Assembly (NCBI GenBank): GCA_022451485.1
Contig: JAKUQS010000003.1
Coordinates: 62,001-126,000 of the forward strand
Source: Gammaproteobacteria bacterium
GTDB taxonomy: Bacteria > Pseudomonadota > Gammaproteobacteria > Arenicellales > UBA868
Reading direction: 5' to 3'
DNA: 64,000 bases
The first letter of the stretch is position 1. Each line of letters begins with the position of its first letter. A model generated the notes under the pieces. It had not been told where the DNA came from, did no database searches, and worked only from the letters and a program-made list of their open reading frames with translations. Positions 33,910 through 43,092 of the stretch are shown in pieces. A program made the position numbers and the translations under genes.

Positions 33910-35124
33910 CTACGCCGCGTCAGGATAGCGAGCAGCGACCCATCGGTGAAAATGGTGCGTCGCTATATCGAGGGCGGGCGAAAACGCCCCGCCGTCGAAT
34001 ACCGTTGAATCACGCCCCCGCTGCATTTCTTCTACCGGTCGAATGTCTTCCTCAAAGACTGCACGCCAACCATTCAACATCTCCCGCCGATCTCTCGCGT
34101 GCTTATCATCGGCCATGCTGTTACCGACGTAATAGATCTGCAGGAGCTCCCTCGTTCGATTATGGGCAACGGGCTGCACGATCACGCTGTAAAAGTGATC
34201 GATATGGAGTCCAAGCAAAACGTTGGGAAATAGAGCCACGTACTCCGCCTGGGCCGACTTATTTTTCGGCCACCGATCGAAGACTGGCAACTCAATACCA
34301 GCACGTTCACTGAATGTGAACTTGTATGTGCCCTGCCCTGCACCCCATCCACCCCCAACGATATTGTAATGATCATCGATGTGCGAATAACTATTTAGGC
34401 TAGGATGCACCCAGGGGAGATGATAACTCTCACAATAATTCTCAATCGCAAGCTTCCAATTAGCGTGGAACTCAAGCTCCAGTGATCCGTCCTCACCAGC
34501 TGCCTCGACGTCATTCAACCCTCCAACGCCAGTAAAAGACGACCAGCGTTGTTCGAGTTCAGCAATATGCGTGGAGAAGTCCGGCCCGTTCCCGTCTAAA
34601 TTCACGAATACCATGCCCAGCCACGTTGCGCTTCGTATTACCCACAAGGAGTGCTCGCCGTTATCAAAGTTAGCGCACTGATGTTGGCCATGCCCACCGA
34701 TATGCGGTGTACTGTGTAATGCGCCATCCAACCCATAAGTCCAACTGTGATACGGGCAACGAATGACTTTCCGCATCACGCCTTCCTCTGTCACCAATCG
34801 GTGTCCGCGATGTCTGCAAACATTGTGAAAAACGCGTGCGGTACCCGTTCCGTCACGGACAATGACCAGTGGCAATCCGAGTAAATCAACCGGTCGAACC
34901 GCGCCAAGCGCAAGATCATGGCAATAACCGACACAAGTCCATGATGAAGCCAGCACTGTCTCACGTTCAATTCTGGCCCACTCAGCACTGGTGTAGCACT
35001 CCCCCGGCAAACCGGCCGCATGCTCGATCGGTTGATCGATTGCTGCTCGCTGTTCTCCCGACAAACCTGGCGATGCAATCCGCGACACCTCGACCCGTGC
35101 ACTTGAATTCCGATTGCTCGTCAT
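33910..35124 (-). CDS. Rieske non-haem iron oxygenase alpha subunit (quaternary-ammonium type)
   Basis: 404 aa from ATG 35124, preceded by AGAGGTGAAGG. Seen: Rieske cluster Cys103/His105 in NVCRHRGHRLV and Cys123/His126 in IRCPYHSWTY; catalytic-iron region NWKLAIENYCESYHLPWVHP with His235 and His240. The residue bridging the two metal sites is Glu232 (CESYH), where naphthalene-dioxygenase-type enzymes have Asp. Glu here is known in the carnitine monooxygenase CntA, so a quaternary or methylated amine is the likely substrate (betaine, carnitine or a relative). A reductase partner gene is not adjacent. Lies near soxBDAG, which would remove further methyl groups down to glycine; that link is inference. 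Confidence 0.88.
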   Translation of the reverse strand: MTSNRNSSARVEVSRIASPGLSGEQRAAIDQPIEHAAGLPGECYTSAEWARIERETVLASSWTCVGYCHDLALGAVRPVDLLGLPLVIVRDGTGTARVFHNVCRHRGHRLVTEEGVMRKVIRCPYHSWTYGLDGALHSTPHIGGHGQHQCANFDNGEHSLWVIRSATWLGMVFVNLDGNGPDFSTHIAELEQRWSSFTGVGGLNDVEAAGEDGSLELEFHANWKLAIENYCESYHLPWVHPSLNSYSHIDDHYNIVGGGWGAGQGTYKFTFSERAGIELPVFDRWPKNKSAQAEYVALFPNVLLGLHIDHFYSVIVQPVAHNRTRELLQIYYVGNSMADDKHARDRREMLNGWRAVFEEDIRPVEEMQRGRDSTVFDGGAFSPALDIATHHFHRWVAARYPDAA

Positions 35125-35257
35125 CGCCTTCACCTCTCTTGAGATTATCGTATCTGGCAATACCACTACCGCTTTAGTCTACAATCTGCTTGAGACATCA
35201 AATAGCACACCGTGACATAACGGAAAACTGACTATAACGATCGTAAGGATTCTGTGA

Positions 35258-36262
35258 ATGGAAAAATCCACCCATAACAACGGCGACTTGGGTCACCCAC
35301 TTGAGGAACCTGATATTAATATCTCTGTGCGTCAGCATTTTGGCCTCGACGCGGACCTGCAAGTGCCTGCCTTCAGCCAACGAAGCGAGCATGTTCCTGA
35401 TATTGATGATACTTATTGCTTCGACCACGATACGACACTCGCTCTTCTTGCTGGTTTTACCCACAACCGCCGCGTCATGGTGCAAGGCTTCCATGGCACT
35501 GGCAAATCGACTCACGTGGAACAGATAGCAGCCCGGCTGAACTGGCCATGTATCCGCATCAACCTGGACAGTCATGTCAGCCGTGTGAGCCTTATTGGTA
35601 AAGATGCCATCATATTGAAAGACGGTCATCAAGCGACAGAATTTCAAGAGGGCTTACTACCGATTGCGGCACAAAATCCGTGCGCACTGGTTTTCGACGA
35701 GTACGATGCGGGTCGACCTGACGTGATGTTTGTGATTCAACGCGTGCTAGAAGCAGATGGCCGTTTGACCTTACTCGACCAGAACCGGGTCATTCGACCC
35801 CACCCGTATTTTCGACTGTTTGCAACCACCAATACGGTTGGCCTTGGCGATGCCACCGGCCTCTATCACGGCACACAACAACTTAATCAGGGTCAGATGG
35901 ATCGCTGGAATATTGTCGCTACACTTAACTATCTACCGCTGGAAGCAGAACGACAAATTGTGTTATCCAAGGTGCCAGATTTCGATGACCCGGAAGGTCA
36001 CGAAACCGTCAGCGCCATGATTGCAGTAGCCGAACTTACCCGCGCTGGTTTTGCCGCCGGTGACTTATCTACTGTGATGTCTCCACGCACTGTCATCATG
36101 TGGGCCGAGAATGCCCGCATCTTCTCCGATCTTGCGTTGGCGTTTCGTCTTACCTTTCTAAACAAGTGCGACGAACTTGAGAGAGTTGTCGTGGCTGAAT
36201 TCTACCAACGCTGTTTTGGCACCGAACTGGCAGAATCCGGCGTTCAGGTCGCGGAGGCCTAA
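35258..36262 (+). CDS. cobS: aerobic cobaltochelatase subunit CobS
   Basis: 334 aa AAA+ ATPase which, with CobT and CobN, inserts Co2+ into hydrogenobyrinate a,c-diamide in the aerobic B12 route. Seen: Walker [41 protein letters not shown]; Walker [21 protein letters not shown]; arginine-finger-type region [20 protein letters not shown]; and the N-terminal CobS extension with [19 protein letters not shown] lies 8 bases upstream of the start. A possible -10 (TATAAC, 35233-35238) is close by. CobT follows after 6 bp; CobN is not in the window. Confidence 0.93.
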   Translation: MEKSTHNNGDLGHPLEEPDINISVRQHFGLDADLQVPAFSQRSEHVPDIDDTYCFDHDTTLALLAGFTHNRRVMVQGFHGTGKSTHVEQIAARLNWPCIRINLDSHVSRVSLIGKDAIILKDGHQATEFQEGLLPIAAQNPCALVFDEYDAGRPDVMFVIQRVLEADGRLTLLDQNRVIRPHPYFRLFATTNTVGLGDATGLYHGTQQLNQGQMDRWNIVATLNYLPLEAERQIVLSKVPDFDDPEGHETVSAMIAVAELTRAGFAAGDLSTVMSPRTVIMWAENARIFSDLALAFRLTFLNKCDELERVVVAEFYQRCFGTELAESGVQVAEA

Positions 36263-36268
36263 GGGACG

Positions 36269-38047
36269 ATGGACCGGCAACCCCCGGTCGACAACTTTTG
36301 CCACGCGACCGCCGGCACGATGCGGGCAATCGCCCAGGATAACAAGCTGGCCGTATCTTTCGCTGACGGAAAGGTTGGACTTGCAGGACACGACGCGCAG
36401 CTTCCCGTGCCTCCAACAGATCTTGCGTATGATCGAGTAGCACGGGTTCGCGGCGAAGCCGACGGCATGGCGCTTCGGCTGCGCCATCACGACTCCATGA
36501 TCCACAACCAGCACCAACCGGGCACACCGAGTGCACGAGCCGCTTTCGATGCATTAGAAACCGTTAGGGTTGAATCCCTCGGCTCCCAACATCGCATTGG
36601 CATTGCTCATAACCTGGCGGCAGTGCGCGACGTCTATTGCCGCGCACAAGGATACGAGGCAGTCGTTGAGCGCGCCGACGATCAACTTCCCGATGCACTT
36701 GGACTACTCGTTAGAGAAGCATTAACGGGGGAGGCACCGCCAATTTCTGCGCGAACCATGGCCAACCTGTGGCGACCCTTAGTCGAACCCCGCCTGCAAG
36801 CGACTCTCGACTCCCTTCGGAGCACGCTTAATGACCAGACGCAATTTGCCGAACAGGTGCGGCAGTTTCTTTCTGCACTGGATTTTCTCGACGACGAACC
36901 TAACGAGCTAACCACCACGGATCCCGGTGAAGACGAAATGGAGGATCCAGCTGACCCGGGCCAGTCCGAAGATGAGGGCAACGAGCAAGCACAAGAACAG
37001 GCATTGGAAGACGGAGCGGACAGTGATCTTAGCGATATCGATGCCGATGAATTAAACATGGAAGCTATCGACGAAGACGAAGTTCCTGAAGATGCGTCCT
37101 TCATTAATGCGTCCCAAAATAATTCACAGCCCCCTTACGACGCCTATACGGATGTCTTCGACGAAATTGTGCGTGCTGAAGACCTGTGTGATACAGAAGA
37201 ACTGGGGCGGCTGCGCGGACGGCTGGACGACCGCTTGGCCCAGTTTGCCAGCGTTATTGGACCTCTGGCCAATCGCCTGCAACGCAAACTGCTTGCCCGC
37301 CAGCAATTTGCCTGGCGCTTCGACCTTGAAGAGGGCCAACTCAACACCGCCGTACTGGCCCAGGTCGTCGCCAACCCAACCGACGCACGCCCCTTTATGG
37401 AGGAGATAGAAACTGATTTCCGCGACACCATCGTCTCACTACTTATTGATAACTCGGGCTCTATGCGGGGCCGTCCCATTACGGTCGCTGCCATGTCAGC
37501 AGATATTCTGGCTCGCACGCTGGAACGATGTGGAGTCAAGGTAGAAATCCTCGGATTCACTACCGGCGCATGGAAAGGCGGGAAATCAAGAGAAAAATGG
37601 TTGTCTGACAACACGCCGACAGCTCCGGGTCGCCTTAACGACTTGCGGCACATCATCTACAAACCCGCATCAGTTCCATGGCGTCGTGCAAAAAATAATC
37701 TCGGACTGATGCTGCGCGAAGGCATTCTGAAGGAGAATATCGACGGAGAGGCTGTCCTTTGGGCTCACCAACGACTGCTACAGAGGCCAGAACAAAGACG
37801 TGTTCTGATGGTTATTTCAGATGGAGCCCCGGTCGATGATTCGACCTTATCCGCCAACAGCGATAACTACCTGATCAGACACCTTAAAGGCGTGATCAAA
37901 AGGATCGAAGCGGAATCACCGATTGAACTCATCGCCATCGGTATTGGTCATGACGTAACCCATTACTATCAACGAGCCATTACGATCGACGACGCCGAAC
38001 AACTGGGCGGTACCATTATGGATGAGTTGTCAGCGCTATTCGACTAA
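36269..38047 (+). CDS. cobT: aerobic cobaltochelatase subunit CobT
   Basis: 592 aa, forms the chaperone-like ring with CobS. Seen: N-terminal [20 protein letters not shown]; a long Asp/Glu-rich stretch (about 210-285: DDEPNEL through [10 protein letters not shown]) typical of CobT; and a C-terminal von Willebrand A domain with MIDAS motif [35 protein letters not shown], and [20 protein letters not shown]. The second gene of a two-gene cobST operon. The downstream zinc dehydrogenase is convergent, 6 bp away. Needed with CobN, which must be encoded elsewhere if the pathway works. Confidence 0.93.
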   Translation: MDRQPPVDNFCHATAGTMRAIAQDNKLAVSFADGKVGLAGHDAQLPVPPTDLAYDRVARVRGEADGMALRLRHHDSMIHNQHQPGTPSARAAFDALETVRVESLGSQHRIGIAHNLAAVRDVYCRAQGYEAVVERADDQLPDALGLLVREALTGEAPPISARTMANLWRPLVEPRLQATLDSLRSTLNDQTQFAEQVRQFLSALDFLDDEPNELTTTDPGEDEMEDPADPGQSEDEGNEQAQEQALEDGADSDLSDIDADELNMEAIDEDEVPEDASFINASQNNSQPPYDAYTDVFDEIVRAEDLCDTEELGRLRGRLDDRLAQFASVIGPLANRLQRKLLARQQFAWRFDLEEGQLNTAVLAQVVANPTDARPFMEEIETDFRDTIVSLLIDNSGSMRGRPITVAAMSADILARTLERCGVKVEILGFTTGAWKGGKSREKWLSDNTPTAPGRLNDLRHIIYKPASVPWRRAKNNLGLMLREGILKENIDGEAVLWAHQRLLQRPEQRRVLMVISDGAPVDDSTLSANSDNYLIRHLKGVIKRIEAESPIELIAIGIGHDVTHYYQRAITIDDAEQLGGTIMDELSALFD

Positions 38048-38053
38048 CAGATT

Positions 38054-39163
38054 TCAGGCGTTTTCTCCAGAAAACACAATCACATTGCGCAATGCTTCAC
38101 CGCGCTTTACCGAATCAATCGCTTTGTTAATGTCTTCCAGGGAATAGCAACCTGACACGAGTTCATCCAATTTCAAACGTCCACTACGGTAGTGAGCGAG
38201 TAACGTCGGAATATCGGTCTGCAAACGCGCCCCGCCCATTTTGCTTCCGATCAAACGAATAGAATCATTGGCAATATCCAGCGGTTCATAATGCACTTTA
38301 AGGCCACTCGGAGCCATCCCAACCAGCACCACCGTACCACCACGACGCACTAGAAGCGGGGCAACAGCCATGGCCGAGCCGCTGCCTGTGGCAACGAAAA
38401 CATAGTCGGCACCACGACCGGCCGTCAGGGCCTTAATCTCATCCACCACGTCGGGACAGGCCGCACTCAATGCATGAGTTGCTCCAAAAGCCATCGCAGC
38501 TTTCAACTTGTTTGGTGACAAATCGACAGCAATATTGGTTACCGCGCCCACAATGGCTGCAGTCTGTATGCAGTTAAGGCCGACCCCACCGGCGCCCAGC
38601 GTCACCACACGGCTGCCCGGTGGCACTCCAGCCACTCGCGCAACGGCACCGTAGCCAGTGATAACACCACACGCCAGCAATGCCGCACTCTGCGCAGGGA
38701 TGTCCGCAGGAATCGATGTGATCTGAGACTCACTCACGACCACCGCCTCGGTAAAACCCGCTGTCCGCAGGCCCTGAACGATGGAGTTCCCCTGCGTGTC
38801 GGTCAAAGGAGAATGAATATCCAGCGACACTTCGCCTTCGCACAAAGGCTCATCACCACTGCGACAGAACAAACACTCACCACATGACCGCAGCAACGTT
38901 ACTAAAACGCTCTCCCCTTCGTGCACCTTAGACACGCCACTGCCTAACGATTCCACCACACCCACCGCTTCGTGCCCGTAGACTGCCGGCAAATCGCCGC
39001 CCCACACACCACTCATATAGGTAATGTCACTTTGGCATATGGCACAAGCACTGAGACGAACCTGCACCTCTCCCGGTCCTGGAGAAGCCAGCTCAACCCA
39101 TTCAATGGATAGCGGGCTGCCAAATTCTCGGCAAACAGCGGCTTTCACTGTTTTTTTCTGCAT
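38054..39163 (-). CDS. zinc-dependent alcohol dehydrogenase (MDR family, class III-like)
   Basis: 369 aa. Seen: catalytic-zinc ligands Cys in SACAICQSDITYMS and His in VYGHEAVGVVES; structural zinc loop RSCGECLFCRSGDEPLC with four Cys; a third catalytic Cys in LLACGVITGYGAV; NAD motif VVTLGAGGVGLNCIQTAAIV with an Asp at the end of beta-2 (NIAVDLSPNK), NAD-type. The pattern approaches S-(hydroxymethyl)glutathione dehydrogenase, though the N-terminus differs. It lies 61 bp downstream of soxG on the same strand with no terminator seen. Formaldehyde released from N-demethylation is therefore one possible substrate; other alcohols remain possible. Confidence 0.88.
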   Translation of the reverse strand: MQKKTVKAAVCREFGSPLSIEWVELASPGPGEVQVRLSACAICQSDITYMSGVWGGDLPAVYGHEAVGVVESLGSGVSKVHEGESVLVTLLRSCGECLFCRSGDEPLCEGEVSLDIHSPLTDTQGNSIVQGLRTAGFTEAVVVSESQITSIPADIPAQSAALLACGVITGYGAVARVAGVPPGSRVVTLGAGGVGLNCIQTAAIVGAVTNIAVDLSPNKLKAAMAFGATHALSAACPDVVDEIKALTAGRGADYVFVATGSGSAMAVAPLLVRRGGTVVLVGMAPSGLKVHYEPLDIANDSIRLIGSKMGGARLQTDIPTLLAHYRSGRLKLDELVSGCYSLEDINKAIDSVKRGEALRNVIVFSGENA

Positions 39164-39224
39164 TAAATCGACCAGACCACCGAAGCCTCATCATCAACCG
39201 ACTCACCCACGTTGAGCCCACACG

Positions 39225-39827
39225 TCAACATTCAAAACGATAACCGTATTCGGCCGAAGCGGATACCAACGCCTCACAAAGACTCACGGCAAACCCCCGC
39301 ATGACATGCAATTCAAAATCATCCCGCCCAGGCACCCTGGCAATGTGTACCGTCATATGGTGCATGGTGGTATTCGCACATGACCCTGCGACAAAAACCT
39401 TTGGATGCAGGTCTAACGAACATAACTTGGCCAACGCCGACAACGCCTTGGGCCCTGAAAGCGACACAATGCTACGCGCGTGACTGAGTTCAACCACGGA
39501 GGCGACTCCGCCGAGTTGGGTTTCAAGCTCCACAGATAGCTGACCTTCTTCGAGCCCTGAAGAACAAACCAACCAAATTCCCGGACCGTACCAATGCCAA
39601 GTACGCGTGCCGGATGCAACGACAGTATTCTCTACCAATGCCGCATCGATTCGTTCGCCCCACTTCAATTCCATGTTCTGCCGACGCGTAACCAACACCA
39701 AAGATCGTCCATGAATTTCCTTTATGACCACACCTGGATGCGTCTGCCCTGAGAGCAGAACCTGTGCGTCCTCCAGGTGTCTGAGAAGTGGGGAGTCAAT
39801 GACCGGTTCAAATATCAGTTCAGCCAC
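39225..39827 (-). CDS. soxG: sarcosine oxidase gamma subunit
   Basis: 200 aa from GTG 39827, which overlaps the soxA stop by 8 bp and has GGAG 9 bases upstream; the frame stays open much further into soxA but the family start is at AELIFEPVIDSPL. Seen: RRQNMELKWGERIDAA; GPGIWLVCSS; VVELSHARSIVSLSGPKALS; VAGSCANTTMHHMTVHIARV, which is the gamma-subunit pattern with a H-x-x-V-x-x-x region. A structural subunit of the heterotetramer. Last gene of soxBDAG. Confidence 0.88.
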   Translation of the reverse strand: MAELIFEPVIDSPLLRHLEDAQVLLSGQTHPGVVIKEIHGRSLVLVTRRQNMELKWGERIDAALVENTVVASGTRTWHWYGPGIWLVCSSGLEEGQLSVELETQLGGVASVVELSHARSIVSLSGPKALSALAKLCSLDLHPKVFVAGSCANTTMHHMTVHIARVPGRDDFELHVMRGFAVSLCEALVSASAEYGYRFEC

Positions 39828-42804
39828 GCAAACGTACTCCCTCAGGGTCAAGAAACAACGGCGACACCAATTCCACATCCTCTTCCATGCCGCGGAGTCC
39901 TTCAATAGCGCGCATCTTCTCGCCGATACGCTCCTCCCCACCGTTAACAAGTGCCAAACCAATCCAGTGGCCCAAGGCCGGACTATAAGTGACCGAGGTA
40001 ACAAATCCCTCGTCGTTCTTCGCTATCGCAGACTTACCCGGCCCCACCAGATGGGCACCGGCGAAGAGTCGGGCACCGGCTCGCTCGGGAATCAGGCCAA
40101 CAATGCGCTGTCGGTTTGCATCAATCATGCCAGGACGACCGGATAGGAAACGGCCAATGTAATCCTTCTTGTGACTGACCATCCGGCCAAGGCCAAGATC
40201 ATGTGGAGTCGTTTGCCCGTTCAACTCCTTGGCGGTCACGTGTCCCTTCTCTATCCGCATGACATCCAGCGCCTCACTCCCGTACGGTGTGATGTCGAAT
40301 GCCGCCCCGACTTCCATCAGATGATCAGCAAAAGCTCGGGCATAGCCGGCAGGCACGTTAATTTCATAACCTAATTCCCCAGAAAAACTGATACGAAAAA
40401 GCCGAAGCGGCATTCCTTGAAAGGTGAATTCTCCCGCAGCCATATAAGGGAATGCGTCGTTATCAAGCGAAATCTGTGGCAGCACACGAGACAATAATTC
40501 GCGGCTTCGCGGCCCCGCAACGGCAAGGCCCGCCCACTGTTCTGTTACCGAACAAAACTGAACGTCGAGCCCCGGCCAGACGCACTGGTGATGAAACTCC
40601 ATATGCGCCAACACGCCAGCTGCATTATGGGTCGTAGTCGTCATCAGATACCGATCAGTTGCCAGTCGCGAGGCAGTACCATCGTCATAAAGGATGCCGT
40701 CTTCACGCAACATCAAACCGTATCGTGCTTTACCCACCTGCAACGTTTTGAATCCGTTGCTGTAAAGTACATTAAGAAATTCGCCTGCGTCGGGACCCTG
40801 AATATCTATCTTGCCCAAAGTTGAGACATCACACACTCCGACGGAACGACGCGTTGCCAACACTTCACGCTCAGACGCAGCCGCCATGTCCTCACCCACT
40901 TTAGGAAAGTATCGAGACCGGTACCACAATCCCACCTCAAGGAATTCTGCGCCCAAGTCCACAGCCCATTCATGTAACGGACTGTAACGAACTGGCTGGA
41001 AATGCCGACCGCGACTGTCTCCAGCAAATGCACCAATGGCAACCGGTGTGTAAGGAGGGCGAAAGGTCGTGGTTCCCACATCAGCCATCTCCCGCTGGGT
41101 TTGTTCACCCAGGATCGCCAAGCCGGCCACATTTGATGTTTTTCCCTGATCCGTAGCCATTCCAAGGGTGGTGTAGCGTTTCATCAACTCAACCGAATCA
41201 AACCCTTCTCTTGCCGCCAATGCCACGTCATCCACGGTCACATCGTTCTGTAAATCAACGAAGGCTTTTTCTGTTGCGCCCGCAATCTGCCAAAGCGCTT
41301 CGCTTGCCGCCTCGGCAGACACGCCCGTCACCTCCGGCACCGGCTGTTCACTAGCCAACGTAAGCCCGCAACGTAAAGCGGCTTCGCGACCCGCATCGTA
41401 TCCTGTTCGAAGGGCAGTGATAATATCGAGCCGCCCAGATGCTGCGCCAACAACCGACACCGTATCCCCCAGGTCACCAGCCACAAAGCAACCAAGCGTG
41501 TTGTCGAAAACCGGCTTCACGCCGGTGTGTGAAGTCAAATGAATACGCGGATCATGGCCACCAGAAAGACACAGTAGGTCGCAATCAAGATCAACCCCCT
41601 GGCCTCCACCACGTGGCGCTATGCGTGCCCCTCTCAACTGAGTTCTACCATGTGCACGAAACACCACACTGTTGTCGAAAACCTGCGTCCCGCTGTCTTC
41701 GAGTTCTGCACGCACCACCGAATCAACACCCGATCGCACATCAACGAGAGCTCGGACCGCGAGTCCGGCTGACTTGAGGTCCCGGACTGTGCGGATACCG
41801 CTGTCATTGTTAGCAAAAACAATGGCCGATTCACCTGGCGCAACCGCATAGCGGTTGACATATGACCGAACTGCACCGGCCAGCATCACGCCCGGGCGAT
41901 CATTGTTCGTGAACGACAGCCCTCTCTCCATTGCACCGCTGGCAAGAACCACCTGACGCGCAACGATGTGCCACAACCGTTGTCGGGGCTGGCCGGGTGG
42001 CGGTTCAGCCAAGTGATCATTGACCCGCTCCACTGCGCCAAAAACATTATGGTCATAGTGACCGAATACGGTAGTTCGCGGTAATAGTGTCACGTCGTCA
42101 GACGCGTTCAACTCCTCGATACAAGCGCGTGCCCACTCGATTCCCGTGAACCCATCAATAACCACGTTCTCATCGAGCAGCGTGCCACCGAAACGGGCCT
42201 GCTCATCAGCAATCAGCACACGGGCGCCACTTCGTGCCGCGGCGCTCGCAGCCATCAAGCCGGCTGGGCCTGCACCAATAACCAGCAGGTCGCAGTGATG
42301 CCAGCTGGCTTCGTAGTGATCCGGATCCGCACGAGAAGACGCACGACCCAGTCCCGCCGCCCGTCGAATCTGTGGCTCGTAAATTTTTTCCCAAAAAGAT
42401 GGAGGCCACATAAATGTTTTGTAGTAAAACCCGGCGGGTAACAACGCCGATACCAAACCGTTAACCGCCCGCCAGTCGAATCGCAAACTTGGCCATCGAT
42501 TCTGACTGCAGGCTGACAATCCCTCAAACAACTCGGTAACGGTGGCCCGTGTATTAGGTTCTCGTCGAGCCCCTTCTCTCAACTCAACCAACGCGTTCGG
42601 CTCTTCGGACCCACTGGTAAAAATTCCGCGCGGCCGGTGGTACTTAAAACTGCGTCCCACCAGACGAACTCCGTTAGCGAGCAGCGCCGAGGCCAACGTA
42701 TCCCCCACGTAACCCTCGAGAGACTTACCATCGAATCGAAATTCGACAGGTTGTAACCGATCAATCAAGCCACCGACGGGCAGGCGAAACTTCTGCCGTG
42801 TCAT
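39820..42804 (-). CDS. soxA: sarcosine oxidase alpha subunit
   Basis: 994 aa from ATG 42804, which shares its A with the soxD stop (TGATG); GTG one codon up is the alternative. Seen: N-terminal 2Fe-2S-fold-like domain (VEFRFDGKSLEGYVGDTLAS; SFKYHRPRGIFTSGSEEPNA); NAD-binding VIGAGPAGLMAASAAARSGA; FLNVLYSNGFKTLQVGKARY; and a GcvT-like folate-binding C-terminal domain with LGYEINVPAGYARAFADHLM, KGHVTAKELNGQTTPHDLGL and PALGHWIGLALVNG. Passes electrons from sarcosine oxidation, and the C-terminal domain transfers the one-carbon unit to tetrahydrofolate. The products are glycine, 5,10-methylene-THF or formaldehyde, and H2O2. Confidence 0.95.
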   Translation of the reverse strand: MTRQKFRLPVGGLIDRLQPVEFRFDGKSLEGYVGDTLASALLANGVRLVGRSFKYHRPRGIFTSGSEEPNALVELREGARREPNTRATVTELFEGLSACSQNRWPSLRFDWRAVNGLVSALLPAGFYYKTFMWPPSFWEKIYEPQIRRAAGLGRASSRADPDHYEASWHHCDLLVIGAGPAGLMAASAAARSGARVLIADEQARFGGTLLDENVVIDGFTGIEWARACIEELNASDDVTLLPRTTVFGHYDHNVFGAVERVNDHLAEPPPGQPRQRLWHIVARQVVLASGAMERGLSFTNNDRPGVMLAGAVRSYVNRYAVAPGESAIVFANNDSGIRTVRDLKSAGLAVRALVDVRSGVDSVVRAELEDSGTQVFDNSVVFRAHGRTQLRGARIAPRGGGQGVDLDCDLLCLSGGHDPRIHLTSHTGVKPVFDNTLGCFVAGDLGDTVSVVGAASGRLDIITALRTGYDAGREAALRCGLTLASEQPVPEVTGVSAEAASEALWQIAGATEKAFVDLQNDVTVDDVALAAREGFDSVELMKRYTTLGMATDQGKTSNVAGLAILGEQTQREMADVGTTTFRPPYTPVAIGAFAGDSRGRHFQPVRYSPLHEWAVDLGAEFLEVGLWYRSRYFPKVGEDMAAASEREVLATRRSVGVCDVSTLGKIDIQGPDAGEFLNVLYSNGFKTLQVGKARYGLMLREDGILYDDGTASRLATDRYLMTTTTHNAAGVLAHMEFHHQCVWPGLDVQFCSVTEQWAGLAVAGPRSRELLSRVLPQISLDNDAFPYMAAGEFTFQGMPLRLFRISFSGELGYEINVPAGYARAFADHLMEVGAAFDITPYGSEALDVMRIEKGHVTAKELNGQTTPHDLGLGRMVSHKKDYIGRFLSGRPGMIDANRQRIVGLIPERAGARLFAGAHLVGPGKSAIAKNDEGFVTSVTYSPALGHWIGLALVNGGEERIGEKMRAIEGLRGMEEDVELVSPLFLDPEGVRLRG

Positions 42805-43082
42805 CACCTATAGTCCTCTACATCCGCTTCTGCCGCCAGTGCAACAGCCAGCACTTCGTGCGTCACCGTATCGCGTTTCAATCGAAACCAGGCGCGACAG
42901 CCACTGATGTGGTGCCAAAATTCCCAATGCGGGCCATGCGGATTGTCTCGTACATACACGTAGTCATGCCACGCTGATTCGGAAGATGGCTCGATGGAAG
43001 TTGGTCTCGTTACCGTGGCATCACCGCGATAACTGAATTCTTCGAGTCCTCGCTCGCCGCAATATGGACAGGGAATTCGCAT
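42804..43082 (-). CDS. soxD: sarcosine oxidase delta subunit
   Basis: 92 aa from ATG 43082, the family start (MRIPCPYCGERGLEEFSYRG). The small zinc-binding subunit of tetrameric sarcosine oxidase. Seen: Cys5 and Cys8 in CPYC and His58/Cys62 in WHHISGCRAWF, the expected zinc ligands; YVYVRDNPHGPHWEFW is conserved in the family. It starts 10 bp after the soxB stop and its own stop overlaps the soxA start. The ribosome site is weak, so translation may depend on coupling. Confidence 0.94.
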   Translation of the reverse strand: MRIPCPYCGERGLEEFSYRGDATVTRPTSIEPSSESAWHDYVYVRDNPHGPHWEFWHHISGCRAWFRLKRDTVTHEVLAVALAAEADVEDYR

Positions 43083-43092
43083 CGTCGACGAC

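Noticed and set aside
35125-35257. Cobalamin riboswitch before cobST
   Set aside because: The 133-bp divergent region is too short for a full riboswitch plus promoter and no B12-box pattern was seen.
36150-36554. Arg/Pro-rich open frames on the minus strand across the cobS/cobT junction
   Set aside because: They are opposite-strand shadows of cobS and cobT, with composition set by codon bias; no motif.
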